Below, one piece after another: positions 11,801 through 22,769 of a stretch of DNA of 64,000 nt (position 1 is its first letter; every line of letters starts with the position of its first letter). Source of the DNA: Paragonimus westermani (lineage: Eukaryota > Platyhelminthes > Trematoda > Plagiorchiida > Troglotrematidae); the NCBI GenBank assembly GCA_008508345.1, contig QNGE01000286.1, positions 1-64,000 of the forward strand, in the 5' to 3' direction. Both the position numbers and the translations under genes were made by a program. The notes beneath the pieces were generated by a model. The model searched no databases. It worked only from the letters and a program-made list of their open reading frames with translations, and had not been told where the DNA came from.

Positions 11801-14800
11801 CTACTCCACCTACACGGAACACAGAGCGCAAGACAGAAACAATAAGATCGTTGGTTCGATAGACCAGACTCAATCCACGGTAAATAATGGATTGTTTCGT
11901 GAGATTGGTCAACATTGGCGCGAGTTGAGCAGACAGATGATCAAAGATGAGTGTTGTGTAATCATCGCCAAAGACTTTACACAACGAGTAGCGACGAGCC
12001 AATAATCTCGAATAATCAAAACAAGATTGAGCCACGGTCGTACCGAATAAATTAGCCGATAGACTGGGCGGACAATCTCGACAGTTTTTTTGGGGTGGAT
12101 TACTAATTCAGGCCAAAGAGGCCGACGCATATTACAAACACACGTGAGACATTCATACTCGACAGAGTTTTCAAAGCAGTCAGGAGTTTTGGTACAATGA
12201 ACTTGAACCACGCTTCCAAACGAGTGACGCACATACCACTGGAATAGATTTCAGTGACAGAAAAATGCCTATTGGTGTAACCATCATATCGATGCAGTGA
12301 AGCGAGCGGTTCGGGTAGAGGTGCAGACAAATGCCAAAAAAGAAACGGTATTCTATGAAATGATGAGCATTTGAGCAGGATGGAAATTAGTCGGATTTTC
12401 GCATGTTCGAATTTGGTAGGTACATACTGCTTGCGCCTCTAACCTTGAACCCCCAAGCTGGGAAATATGCCTCTGCAAAACTTACTGCGCACCATGTCCC
12501 CTAACTTCGTCTTAGACGAACTTCTACTGTTTCTTGTAGATTACCGACCGCCATAAGTAGGGCTCTATGCCTAATAGCGCATATAATAGTGGAAAAAAGG
12601 TTAAGATGGTGGTGTTGTATATGTTCACAACTTCTTCCTAGACAACCCTTCGTATCATCCGATGCTCGGTGTCACTCCAGTATCAGTCTGATGCTCCACT
12701 GCACTACTCAACTTCACCAGTCGGTTAACTGGCACAATTTGTGGTGTCCCTTGTCCTTGATCTGAACATGGTGATGCAATCCTATCCGAGCTCAACTGTA
12801 TCTCCACCCCGGGATACTTACGCATTCTAACAATGGTTAACCATAATGAGCCACAACTTGACTACCAGTCCCGTGCAAGCAAAGGCTCCGTTGTCATGGT
12901 GTACTAGGTTGCTGGAAGCACTTTAGACCGGTAGTCTTGCTAAACATGCAAGTGTTCTTACAAGACCGCATGATGGTCTCGTTATTCCTTGTTTGACTTT
13001 GTCTTCATCAATGAGGAATTGATGATCCACAGTTTGGGTTATGGGCGTTCCGCTTGGCCTGGGCCAACATGCCTTGGCAACATTTCTCTTCATACCTAGA
13101 CCGAACCTTCTTCCTGGATAGACTCTCCCACAAGGGATTATCAAAGAACTAGAGTAGATGCGCTCCATGCAACCTCGAAATAAACTCAGTCCAACCTTGT
13201 CTGTTTTCAGTGTGTACGGCCACGTCGCTAATACAACTCGTGAAATCATGGATCACTCAACCCTATTTTACCCTGTCAGCCGTCGCAAACCATAACACTA
13301 GCCACTGTCCCGGACGTTAGGAGTGATCCACGCAGGACGTCCAAGTTTGACACGGTTTAGAACGTTATGGTCCCCAGACGATCACCATCCGTTTGCACGA
13401 CTTGGACATTGACACATCATGCTGGTCCGAGAAAACCGAATGGGTCGCCAAGTACGCTCGCCCCAGTGCCTTATTGATGATATCAAACAAATACGCCAGC
13501 TTTTTTCAAAAATCCACAATATCATTGCTGACGCCCCCTTTCCAGTTACCCGTTTCGCGAGACCCTTAATGTCATGAATGCAAGGCTTTCTAAGTCCTGA
13601 GTGACAACTATCTCACTGCGTTTATTACAGCATGTGTAAATATTCTGCGGCATACTGCATAGACATTAGTAATGACGTTTGTACAGCGGACACCACAGCG
13701 GATTCTGTGCCATAATCGTTTTGGAAAATAGGATTGGCGTCTCCCAAACCAGACCATATGTGTCTATTAACCCTTAACTACGGAGCTGTAGAGTTAGCTG
13801 CCGCATTAGGCTTTCTGCTCACACAATCCACTACAATAAGAACCGTATCTGAAAGCTGAAAATCCTGAAATTCATCCTGTCTACGAAGATTTTTAGGCGT
13901 GGGACCATCGTTTATTTGCTCCCCACCCAGTGTGTCAAACGTCTACGAAGCGTGAAACCGTGATTTTCTGCTTGTCAATTTCTCAACACCTGCTTCCTTC
14001 TGCAACGAGTAACACGGGTTTCCCTATGGTACAACTGCTTCGTTGCAAAATCTGAACCGGTGAAGTTTTGATAATAGTTGTGAGCGGGTTGGAACTGTTT
14101 ACCCAGGAATTTCGAAGGTCTTTGGTGATAGGAATAAACATATTTTACTCAACAAACTCCACCAGTTTGGTGTTAGAGGCAGCTTTCTTGTTGGAATCCT
14201 ACCAAAAATATTCCCCTTATCATCGGCTGACCTCAGGCACAGCGAAGTTCTATAATCCCCCTTTGCGGGATCGCCGTTCTGCTTCGTCTTCACTACTGGT
14301 TTGCCAACTGAAGTACCCTCTCCCTTGATGCTGTTTACAAAGGGCGGTGAAGCCGGGTGTGTAGCCCATGGCAGTGATGACACTGGAGCTCTTCAGACAA
14401 AAAACTCCACTCCTTACCAGCTGTTCAGGAGGAACTTCACGCGGCTTAGTATAAGCGAAAGCAAATTTGTACACATCAAACAAACACGACCCCGCACGAT
14501 CCCTTGGCGGATTCCCACCACAGCTTACTGACAAGGAAAAAGACCCTGCATCGTTGTGTCGCATACCCTGTTGAGTTCTCCTAACACTACGACAAACGCC
14601 TTTACCCCAAAGGAGAAGCCTTAGTTTAGCCTACTAATGTACAGAAGGGCAAATTCACTAGAGAAACTAATCAGGGACGGTTCGTGGGATGCGCAATATG
14701 CAGTACACCAGACAACCTCATAAATTGTATATCTTCCACCCTTGAATACGTTGAACGACAGGGCGGCGCGCATGTATAGCATTTGGTATTGCACAATTTT

Positions 14801-15779
14801 CACTGTTTTTGGCACTGTTCAACTTTCCTGAGTTTGCATGTACACTAGGTATTTACGCCATATCGAGTGAAAATACACTTTACTAGAGGGTCATGATCTA
14901 CGCCTTCTCCATCTGCCCCGTGTCGCCTGCGTGCTGGCTCATTATGAGCTAACATTACCAACTATCAGTCTCAACAAATTCATGTATATGCCTATCTACA
15001 GGATTAATTTCGCCGTAGACTCAGCATCCTTTTGGAGAAGCACCACGGGTCCGGCCCATTAAAAAATCGTTCATTTAGTACGATGGAGCTCTGAACCAAC
15101 GCACTTTCACGAACATCTGTGGAGCAGTTTCCATTGCTTCTGTTATATTTTGTGTACCTGTTCGTGCTTCAGTTGTACATGGCGCTTGGACCCGCCAGAA
15201 GAGCGGCTCAATATTAGCACATATGATTCTGAAAACCACAAACCGTACTTATTTGTCTCTGCTAAGTGTTGCGAACACTTGCTAACTGGGGAACAAGTGC
15301 TTAAAAAGAGACAAGCAGAACGGTAGATCTGAACCTATACACAAGTTCCTCTCTGTACCGGTATGCAAAACCTTGAACTCATTGCCTTAACATGTCGTGG
15401 GGGCCACGTAAAGGGCTTTGGTTGAGATTTCCCTTACTCGCTCATTCAGCTGTTGCTCCGACTGCCAAATCGGGCAACCCAATTTGTAAGTGAAATTTTC
15501 GCGGTGGTATTACAAACTTGTCATAAGTGACTTTTGGCGCTCTAGTTGTCAAAATTCGTGCACCTTTCGTGATCGTTTAAAGTAGTTATCCTGTCAGTTA
15601 TTACCTGTTTAAGTATTTGTCGGTTTTCACCGTTTCTTCGCCTCAACTATTGCTCCCAATACCCATCGCTCCTGTAATGCCATCGCTTGTCGTTTTTTTT
15701 CGCTTATTGAAGCCAATGACTTACGCGGGATCGCGCAGCCTTGGTGGCCAGAAGTTATCAAGTGATCATGGCCGATTCG
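8891..15779. other. Unassigned accessory stretch
   Basis: About 6.9 kb with only short frames. Minus-strand frames between 10.7 and 13.3 kb (for example 11748-12035 and 12923-13249) look like worn coding sequence, and 12923-13249 has a faint resemblance to the start of a Gypsy RT (KQGITRPSCG). None supports a name. Plus 10134-10511 and minus 10178-10417 overlap and cannot both be real. Confidence 0.3.
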
Positions 15780-15915
15780 GCTGTCATGTGACGGTTCAGG
15801 ACAGTACGCAGTGCCGGACATGCCCACACTGGTTCAACCACAGGTGTGCTGGACCCAAGGAGGACCACTGCATCCTGTTCACTTCCTCGAAAAGGCTATT
15901 TTTCTGCATGAGCTG
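15780..15915 (+). pseudogene. PHD-like zinc finger of the CR1-like element
   Basis: Within the frame 15617-16069, the residues CRTCPHWFNHRCAG, then DHC and FFCMSC, give the Cys/His/Trp spacing of a PHD-type finger. In CR1-group LINEs such fingers occur in the first ORF or at the front of the polyprotein and are thought to bind nucleic acid or chromatin. The host-gene alternative (a chromatin reader) is less likely because an RT follows on the same strand. Confidence 0.5.
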
Positions 15916-16439
15916 CCTCTTTCTGGGAAGTTGCGTTCCGTCTAGAATCATGCACATCTTGTCACTCGCCATCCCTCAGTGCGGAGGAGAAAGGGGCGCT
16001 TGCATGCAGCTGCAAGACGTCCAAAAATGTCCTTTCACTACACATGGCAACAGTAGAGACCGAAACTGACGAGCAAGCCGGTTGATCTAGAAGCCCTGCG
16101 CAGTGTACGATACAACTGTTAACCAGAAATCTTGCAACACATCCAGAAAATACGGTCGAAATTCTTACAGGTAGCCAGCAATAATAAGAAGGTTCCAAGT
16201 AAGTGCCTGTGACTCCACAGAAAGATTGATCCTCCGGCGCTTTTTCTGCGGATTCCAGACGGAGCAAGTCCATCCAGACTCCCAAGTGGTTGCCGAGATG
16301 TTCACGGGACACCGTTCGGTAGTCTGCAGTGTAGTTCTATTGAGCCAACATTTGTTTCTTCTACGATGAAACGTTTAACACCAATTCCTGACAGAAGACC
16401 TCTTCGTGCCCGGTTTTTCGGATCTTCTGTTTAAGGTAA

Positions 16440-17157
16440 TCCCCTACAGCAAAATGAGATCAGAGGCGATTCGTCCTTGAATCTTCAAAGAGGCGACCCT
16501 TTGTTTGGCAGCGTCCCCCATAATCTGTTTAAACATACATTTTACTAGCACTCTTCCGGAGACATGGAAAGAGGCCACTGTCACACCCATATTCAAGGCA
16601 GAAGATCAACACTCCCGCTGGTCTTCAACAGACCATCCTCACCAGCATCCCAGGCAATGCAACGCAGCATCTGTTGAAACGCGTTATCATCGAAAAAACC
16701 CCTTACTCTACACATTATGGTTTCCTTGCTGACCAATCTTGCACAACCATCGTGTCAAACTTCATGCATAGACTGCTGAAAGCCAAAGACAACAGTCACA
16801 TCTCTGGCGCTATCATCTTTGGTTTCGTCAGAGCCTCAAACCGTACCCCACGCGGTTCCTTTGTAGATGGAATTCTTATATTCAGGTGGAGATTCTCCGT
16901 TGGATTATGCACCCTCTTAGTGACATATTTTGAAGTAAAAACAGAATTGGACCTTTCTTGCCTGCCCCGGATCTCCGCTGTGGTTTCTCAAGGATCAGTC
17001 ATTGTTCCGCTGTTGTTTCCTATGTACATCAACGGCCTCTCCGGCCTTGATTTTAATACCGCTCGTTTCCATACTGGCGACTTAAAAATGTGGAACGCTG
17101 GTGATCCCAATGCATTAAAGATCGACCTTAATCGTCTTAGGTGCTTGTCGAATGTTT
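16440..17157 (+). pseudogene. Reverse transcriptase of the CR1-like element, broken
   Basis: Frame 16505-16732 has LPETWKEATVTPIFKAED, the first conserved RT block of non-LTR elements. Frame 16674-17159 continues with YGFLADQSCTT, RISAVVSQGSVIVPLLFPMYINGL and ARFHTGDLKMW. The last corresponds to the catalytic FADD box, but ADD has become TGD, so the polymerase is dead. A frameshift lies near 16700. Confidence 0.78.
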
Positions 17158-17421
17158 AGATTCTCCCTATAAACGACAGCCAGTGTGCACCTATATCACT
17201 CTGATTTGGCCCCGGAGACCTGTCCGTAGCGCACAGAGCACCGAATGCAATAGATTCTGAGAAAGTGGGCGTTGAAAAAGAGGCATGGGTTTGGTTGTCG
17301 TATAGTTTGTCTTCCTCCTAGCACCACCAGACGGCCGCCGGAATAGGGACTCAGAATTCTTGAAATTACAGTGAGATCCTCTCTCGGCACAGAGGGGTGT
17401 GACCTTCAAGCGCTTTACGGG

Positions 17422-17770
17422 GTATATGTAAGACTAATGCTTGAGTACGCCTATCAGATGGTATATATTGGCCTGAAGACAGGGATACCTGCCACCGAAC
17501 GTGTTCAGCGAGTAGCCACCAAAATGGCCGTTGGCCTGTAACGTTTCCGCTACACGTCTCACCCTTAAATTCTTGACCTTCACCCACCCGAGTTTCGAAG
17601 CTCCGCGATGACTAAATCATTACACCTTTTTCCTTCAGCACAGGACTCGTGTAGCAATCCTTTATCCCGCCAGCTGATAACAGTCAAGGGAGTCACAAGG
17701 GGTTCTGTGAGTTCCGACCTTAGACATAGTTCAGGATACCAACTACTGGAATGACTTTCCGTTCGAGGTT
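17422..17770 (+). pseudogene. C-terminal region of the CR1-like ORF2
   Basis: In a third frame, LEYAYQMVY, then ATERVQRVATKMAVGL match the conserved block after the RT thumb in CR1-type elements. Bases 17550-17770 continue with a worn tail (around SSDLRHSSGYQ). Stops are frequent. The product would be part of the RT polyprotein. Confidence 0.68.
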
Positions 17771-19618
17771 GTTAGCCTGTCCTCTAGGGACCCCAATTGA
17801 GGTGCAACATCCTGCTTTCAGTGACTGTCTTTCGATTCAACGCAACTTCACTGGACAAGAAAACGGATAAACTGACTGGATCCGGTTGATTTTGGCCACC
17901 ATCCTCGAACATATGTGCGATGGATAAGTGAATAAATGCTCGACCCCCGTGCACTAACCATTTAATACGCCTTTCCTGAAGATCAGCCGAAAGGTAATCC
18001 CAACCGGCATCGCAGTGTAAAAACGCAGTAGGATTTGGAAACAACCGTATTTTTCCAGTACTGTTTGGAGATGTGTTACACCGTTATCTCTAGCCTAACT
18101 CGGAGCCGTCAGCGACAACCAAGATAAATCGAAGATGCGCAAGGTCGGCCCCATCCCGTTTGGCAGTGCCAAAAGGGCCCCGAGCGACAAGTACGTGAGG
18201 CCTCCAGGTGCTCTAAATGCTCGAATAGGTTAGGATTAGACGACCCGGAGGAACAGAAGGACAGGTGAGTCGTTAGGAAAAGAGTGAGCATCCGATGCAT
18301 GCAGTTAGTTGCACGACTGACGGAAATGGCAGAATTCGTATCAGGCTTTTCACTGGTGTACACGGAATCAGAGGTTCAGACCAGATAACCGTTGAGACGG
18401 GGTTGCGGCTGGGACCTTTGTAGAAGCCATGCGATTGGTGGTCAATAAACGAACATAAATCGCCGGAGTAAATCATTGTTCACAGCCGCTTGCGTACGTT
18501 TGTCCGTGAAATAGCGAACCGCTCGATCCATTACTGTATATTTTCCCATACAAGACTGACGCACATAAATATGTTGTATTTAGCCTGATGATGAATAATC
18601 GAGAACAAGCTTGTTCGCTGCGCTTTATTCTAACGTCTAAACCGGGTGTTTTCATGTAATTCTTACTTAGTAGTTTACCATGATGCTAGTTCCTTGGTTC
18701 ATAAGCCAAAGATTTCCCCAGCCTAATGTTAACGCGAATCGGAAGTAACAATAAGATTCGGCGAGTCTGCAGCCGAACTTTACCTACTGAGTTGCTCAAA
18801 ACTCACAAGCGGTGCTCAACGCAACAACTAATGACACAGGGCTGTTAGACGTGAGACAACTTAAGCGCAAGTACATGACAACCGCCAACGAGGACGAATG
18901 CCAACCGAAACTGAAGTCGACTTTCGAAATTCAAATAAGCGTAGAATTGATTAAGCAGCGTCTCCAACGCGGTAGCTGAAGCATTATTGTCCTAGTGAAT
19001 GTAACCCGCAGTAATGAATGTGACTCGGATTCACCATACGACCACGAGTGAAGCTGCGACACGCACGCCAACACACTAACTTTGATGCTGGTGGCTTGTA
19101 GCGATTTTACTTTCACCAGGTAGTGTGAGTAGGTACGGTGGTTCTCGTAAGGTAGCTCACATGTAACAGGGAATTTGGTATTTTGGGAACGCCGAAAGTG
19201 ATGTCACTACAGGTTACACCTACTCACCCACACACGAATTTACGTACACAGCAGACGTTGGAATGCATGCGTTTTCTACTCTCCTAATCCTCGAAATGCT
19301 TCAGAAGGGTTGCACCGTATAGCCGACACTCTATCTGGCAGATAGTTCGTCTGAAGAAATGGAATATTCGGATGCTCTCGCTTTCCACTTCCATTCACCA
19401 CCAAATGAAAACACCTAACCCATGAGTCAAGTTATTGAGTAGCTCACTCAAGAAGAGGCTCGAATTCTGCATTATCTCACTTTCACGATGTAGGGTTCAA
19501 TGCCATACTTTGGTTAATCAGGCTTGAGTATTACTCAATATGTGTTTAAGCTTACCAATTACTGGTTGTCATAGAAGGCCATAAATATCCACATTTTTAT
19601 AATACCCAAATTTGACAG
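17771..19618. other. No assignable gene
   Basis: Only short scattered frames. Possible exons of the VWA-like gene upstream of 19619 were looked for and not found with confidence. Confidence 0.35.
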
Positions 19619-19834
19619 GCGATGAAGTGTATAAACAACCGTCAAACGATTTTCGGTAGTGTCAAAGGAAACAATGTCATATTCTGCATTGACAAGTCTG
19701 GAAGTTGCAGTACAATTTGGGACATCGTATGCATTCATCTAGCAGAGCATTTGTGCAAATTAGCCATGAGAAACAAATTAGTCAAATTCAACGTGATTGT
19801 GTTCGACGATCAAGTGAGAAACAGATTAAATAAC
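19619..19834 (+). CDS. VWA-domain protein (VWA3A/VWA3B-like), exon 1 of the visible part
   Basis: The frame is open from an acceptor-like AG at 19617-19618. It reads RQTIFGSVKGNNVIFCID, then KSGSC, which supplies the first part of the metal-coordinating MIDAS motif (DxSxS) of a von Willebrand A domain. KFNVIVFDDQV is the buried beta strand with the usual F-x-D. The RQxIFG lead-in directly before the domain is typical of VWA3A/VWA3B, poorly characterised and often cilium-associated proteins. The frame runs on to 19852; I end the exon at a weak donor (AAC|GTTACA) because the next block is in another frame. This could equally be a frameshifted pseudogene. Confidence 0.5.
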
Positions 19835-19889
19835 GTTACACACCTAGGTTGAGAGCTTCCGCTCTAAACTTATCAAAATTTCTACACAG

Positions 19890-20027
19890 TGTATTTTCGA
19901 ATTGAAGAATTGGATGCAAAACATGTGCCACGGCAAAAGCAGCTACCTGTTACCTGCTTTGATGGCAGCATTTTCGAACAGTTTTACTGACTGTGTATAT
20001 CTGGTTACTGACGGTTTGTCGATGACA
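19890..20027 (+). CDS. VWA-domain protein, second half of the VWA fold
   Basis: Begins after TTTCTACACAG and reads ELKNWMQNMCHGKSSYLLPALMAAF, aligning with the second MIDAS loop (GGTN..AL, here GKSS..AL). It then reads DCVYLVTDGLS, the third MIDAS strand and TDG loop. It ends at a good donor (GACA|GTAAGA). The segment before it, 19835-19889, is 55 bases: either a very small intron, a size known from flatworms, or the site of indels. The same frame reads on to 20219 without donor use, with weaker similarity to the end of the domain. Confidence 0.5.
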
Positions 20028-20249
20028 GTAAGAAAGGTGTGCAGCTGTGACTGTAGTAAACCACAAATTTTAGGAGAGTCCAGAGCTCTTTTATCACCTA
20101 CCACGTATTTGCAACGGCAGACCACTGCACGCAAAAATAATATCGAACAGAAAAGTTCCAGATTTGTGTGCTTTGCGCTTCCTCGCAAAGATCATTTCAC
20201 TTTCTTGTTGCTGCAATAGTTCTTTGTCGATTGTCAATGTCAAATATAG

Positions 20250-20467
20250 AGGTGTATTTACCTACCTCTCTCCGAGTGATTGGAGTTGCAAAATCCCAGA
20301 AGACTTGTACGGGAATCCGGATGCCAGCTACAAACATATTTTAGAGTCTTGGAATTACTGGAGGACTCGAAGTGAGGGCAGTCAAGAAGGACTGGTGAAA
20401 GAAAATGCAACCTTATGCAGTACAAAGAATACTGCCCCACTTGTCAACTCTGTGGAACACCTTGCAG
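20250..20467 (+). CDS. Candidate further exon of the VWA-like gene
   Basis: Open frame with DWSCKIPEDLYGNPDASY and WNYWRTRSEGS, rich in aromatic and charged residues and lying just downstream of the VWA block. A donor-like CTTGCAG|GTAACA ends it at 20467. Acceptor-like AGs occur at 20218-20219 and 20248-20249, but neither gives the phase needed after 20027, so a piece is missing or the copy is damaged. No domain is recognised. Confidence 0.33.
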
Positions 20468-20995
20468 GTAACACTATAGTTTAAACCGATTTTTCAAAAC
20501 AAGACTTAAGTCTCGCTACAATTGTAGCTTTGACAATCATTCAAACAGTTAGCAATATGGTATAACTCCACAGTAATACACTCACTGACCGTTATGCTTT
20601 TCCCAGTCAGTCCATGTCGACTATGACCCCAATCAACACAACGCCGTATGGCTTACAAAAATAGGTTTGAGGTTGTCATTTTGAGTAAACGAAGATTTTC
20701 TGGGTTGGAGCAGCTATAGCTGACTTATAAATCTACAGCTGAAAGTCCCCAGTATTAATTCTTATTCCATATAAAATATCGGACGACTGACTGGTGTTAG
20801 GTCAGCCAACAAAAAGATTTTAGGCTGACATCAAAATCGAGCACAAATAAAAATATTTTCCATCAAGTATATAGAAACTGACGTCTTCATGCAGTTGGAG
20901 TAGCGTGCTTTACATTTGGTTAGTTGACAGACTTTTGTAGTAAAACACCTCCATTTTGTTGAGGAGACACTGAGTTCCCAAGTAGCAAAACGTTG

Positions 20996-21110
20996 CAAGG
21001 CCCGCACGGGCCTCTCGCAAGCCACTGCGGGCCAGAGGTGGGCCAAAGGCGGGCAGTGAGACTAGAGCCTCTCATAGGTCCCGCGCGGGCCACGGTGGGC
21101 CAAGAAAAAA
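20996..21110. repeat. GC-rich cluster of GGGCC/GGCCC motifs
   Basis: A sharply GC-rich island in AT-rich surroundings, with repeated GGGCC and TGGGCCA units and a near-perfect palindrome (GGCCCGCACGGGCC). It lies 130 bases upstream of the small ORF at 21241 and could be a minisatellite remnant or a promoter-proximal element. Confidence 0.45.
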
Positions 21111-21192
21111 CATCGCCAGCGAAGCTTTCAACGCGGTCCGCAGAATTCGCTTTTTTAAAACGAATTTCCCCTTCATTTTTGTTACGCACTTC

Positions 21193-21194
21193 AG
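21193..21194 (+). promoter_or_regulatory. Candidate splice (possibly trans-splice) acceptor
   Basis: A T-rich run followed by CACTTCAG lies 46 bases before the ATG at 21241. Flatworms add spliced leaders at such sites in many mRNAs; ordinary cis-splicing is equally possible. Confidence 0.35.
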
Positions 21195-21240
21195 GCCTAC
21201 TGCCGCCGCCCATGAAGAATATTGCAAAATATCCGTAAAC

Positions 21241-21396
21241 ATGGAAAGTTTATCGGACATTTTGCACAAGTTCATCAGAAACATACAGTTTCTGTATGCA
21301 CGTGTTCAGGAGATTTCGCCCTCGACGTTGGAGCGACTGTACCACACTTCGATGCAGCTGGGGAAACCTGCAGAGGAGTGCAAGGTCAATGTGTAG
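21241..21396 (+). CDS. Small protein, 51 residues, unknown function
   Basis: ATG in a favourable context (AAACATGG), 51 sense codons and TAG. The product starts MESLSDILHKFIRNIQFLYA and ends KPAEECKVNV. It is mostly helical and amphipathic, with no signal peptide. The AATAAA at 21404, eight bases past the stop, and the acceptor at 21194 make a tidy single-exon unit. The frame is also open upstream through the acceptor, so it may instead be the last exon of a longer protein. I do not recognise the family. Its position in what may be an intron of the VWA-like gene, same strand, would make it a nested gene or an alternative 3' end. Confidence 0.5.
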   Translation: MESLSDILHKFIRNIQFLYARVQEISPSTLERLYHTSMQLGKPAEECKVNV

Positions 21397-21403
21397 TGAA
21401 CGA

Positions 21404-21409
21404 AATAAA
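21404..21409 (+). terminator. AATAAA polyadenylation signal
   Basis: Canonical hexamer eight bases after the stop of the 51-residue ORF. Coding and 3' end are unusually close. Confidence 0.45.
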
Positions 21410-22171
21410 ACAATATTAACACCAGTTTCACGGGTATCGTTTAAATTCCATATCTCCGTGAATGATAGAGATAGAGCAAACATGAAGTTCAACAATCTCA
21501 CAGTATTTCTTCTGGGAATTGCAATAATACTACGGACATTTGCCTGTTCACACTGGGTAACCTTAATATAATCTCATGAACTCGCGCAATATTCGAACAT
21601 GAACCACAATAATACAACTTTCATGGATATTTTTGAAATGCAACTACTCAGTTAGTATTTTACATAGAACAATAATTAATTGACTTTCAGAATGAACTCT
21701 CCGTGAATGACACATGAGAGTGAACAACAGCGGCTGACCTCTCACGTACTTCTGTAGAACAGCGTAACCGTCCATCGTGCACAAATCTTACCTCAGCGAG
21801 CTCCGAAAATTAGCGATCAAAGATGTCTGACTTTACGACGTCATTTAAATAATTGTCACTTTTCTTGCTGGAAAGATTAACGCAGATTTCGAGGTGTTCA
21901 TAGACATTTACTTTTAGAAGAGTTATTTCATGAAATGCTTGTTTCGATGATTTTTCTCACGGCCCACCGAAACCCGTAAGAAACCGTTCAGTCGCTGTGG
22001 GCCAAGTGCTACAGGGGTTATTATTTCTAAGCTTTGGAATTTTTGCTTGATCAGTAAGTGACAGTCGTCGCCAAGCCAGAGCTTGTGTTTCCCTTTATGT
22101 GAATGAGCGGAAAACCTCCCCAATTTGACCAATCAGAATAAATTGACCCTGTTTGTCACACAACAACTACT
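21410..22171. other. No assignable gene
   Basis: AT-rich spacer between the small ORF and the foldback element. Only short frames. Confidence 0.4.
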
Positions 22172-22769
22172 CTGCTAGAACCAATTAGGGATTCAGTTTG
22201 GGGGTGAATCAGGGCTGATTTCGGAAATATTTAAGGATAGATTCATTTGACCAACGGCTTTTTGGTTGCTGAGGATGTATCTATTCGCCTGTGCGCCAGT
22301 ATACACCGTATTTATAAAATACATGAAATATCTAACACAAAGGAATTGTATTGAACTCCAGAAAGTTTTTGTTATACACACAAGCTAGTTCTCAGTCCGT
22401 TACGCTTGTTATGAATGCGTTAGGGATTTTTTCCCAAATCCCTGACAAATTCCTGAGTGATCTTAAGATAAATCAGGGGTTTGTTTAGAAATTTGTTGGA
22501 GATTTGAGACAAAATCCCTAACGCATCCCTAACAAGCGTAACGGACTGAGAACTAGTTTATGTGTATAACAAAAACTTCCTAAAGTTCAATACACTTCTT
22601 TTGTGTTAGGTACTTCACGTATTTTATAAATACGGTGTATACTGGCGTACAGGCGAGTAGATACATTCTCATCAACCGAAACACTGTTGGTCGGAAGAAT
22701 CCATCCCTATACGTTGCGGAAACCAGCCCTGGTTCACTTCCAAACTGAATTCCTAATTAACGCTAGCAG
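22172..22769. repeat. Foldback (MITE-like) element with long inverted arms
   Basis: The left arm 22172-22441 and right arm 22499-22769 are imperfect reverse complements over about 270 bases, including 29 identical bases (22294-22322 against 22619-22647), around a 57-base centre. The outer ends are CTGCTAG and CTAGCAG. The centre can also pair with itself. No ORF or transposase is present, so this is a non-autonomous foldback or MITE-like insertion. No clear target duplication is seen. Confidence 0.85.

Larger units (their letters stand above)
15780..17770 (+). mobile_element. CR1-like non-LTR retrotransposon remnant
   Basis: Three blocks in the right order on one strand: a PHD-like zinc finger, a reverse transcriptase in at least two frames, and the C-terminal region typical of CR1/Jockey-group ORF2. 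Less than 600 bases separate the zinc finger from the RT, too short for a complete apurinic-type endonuclease, so that domain appears largely deleted. The coding frames are heavily broken. Flatworm genomes carry many such LINEs. Confidence 0.72.

Noticed and set aside
12923..13249. Gypsy-type RT start (KQGITRPSCG)
   Set aside because: A single short resemblance without the following motifs. Not enough for a call.
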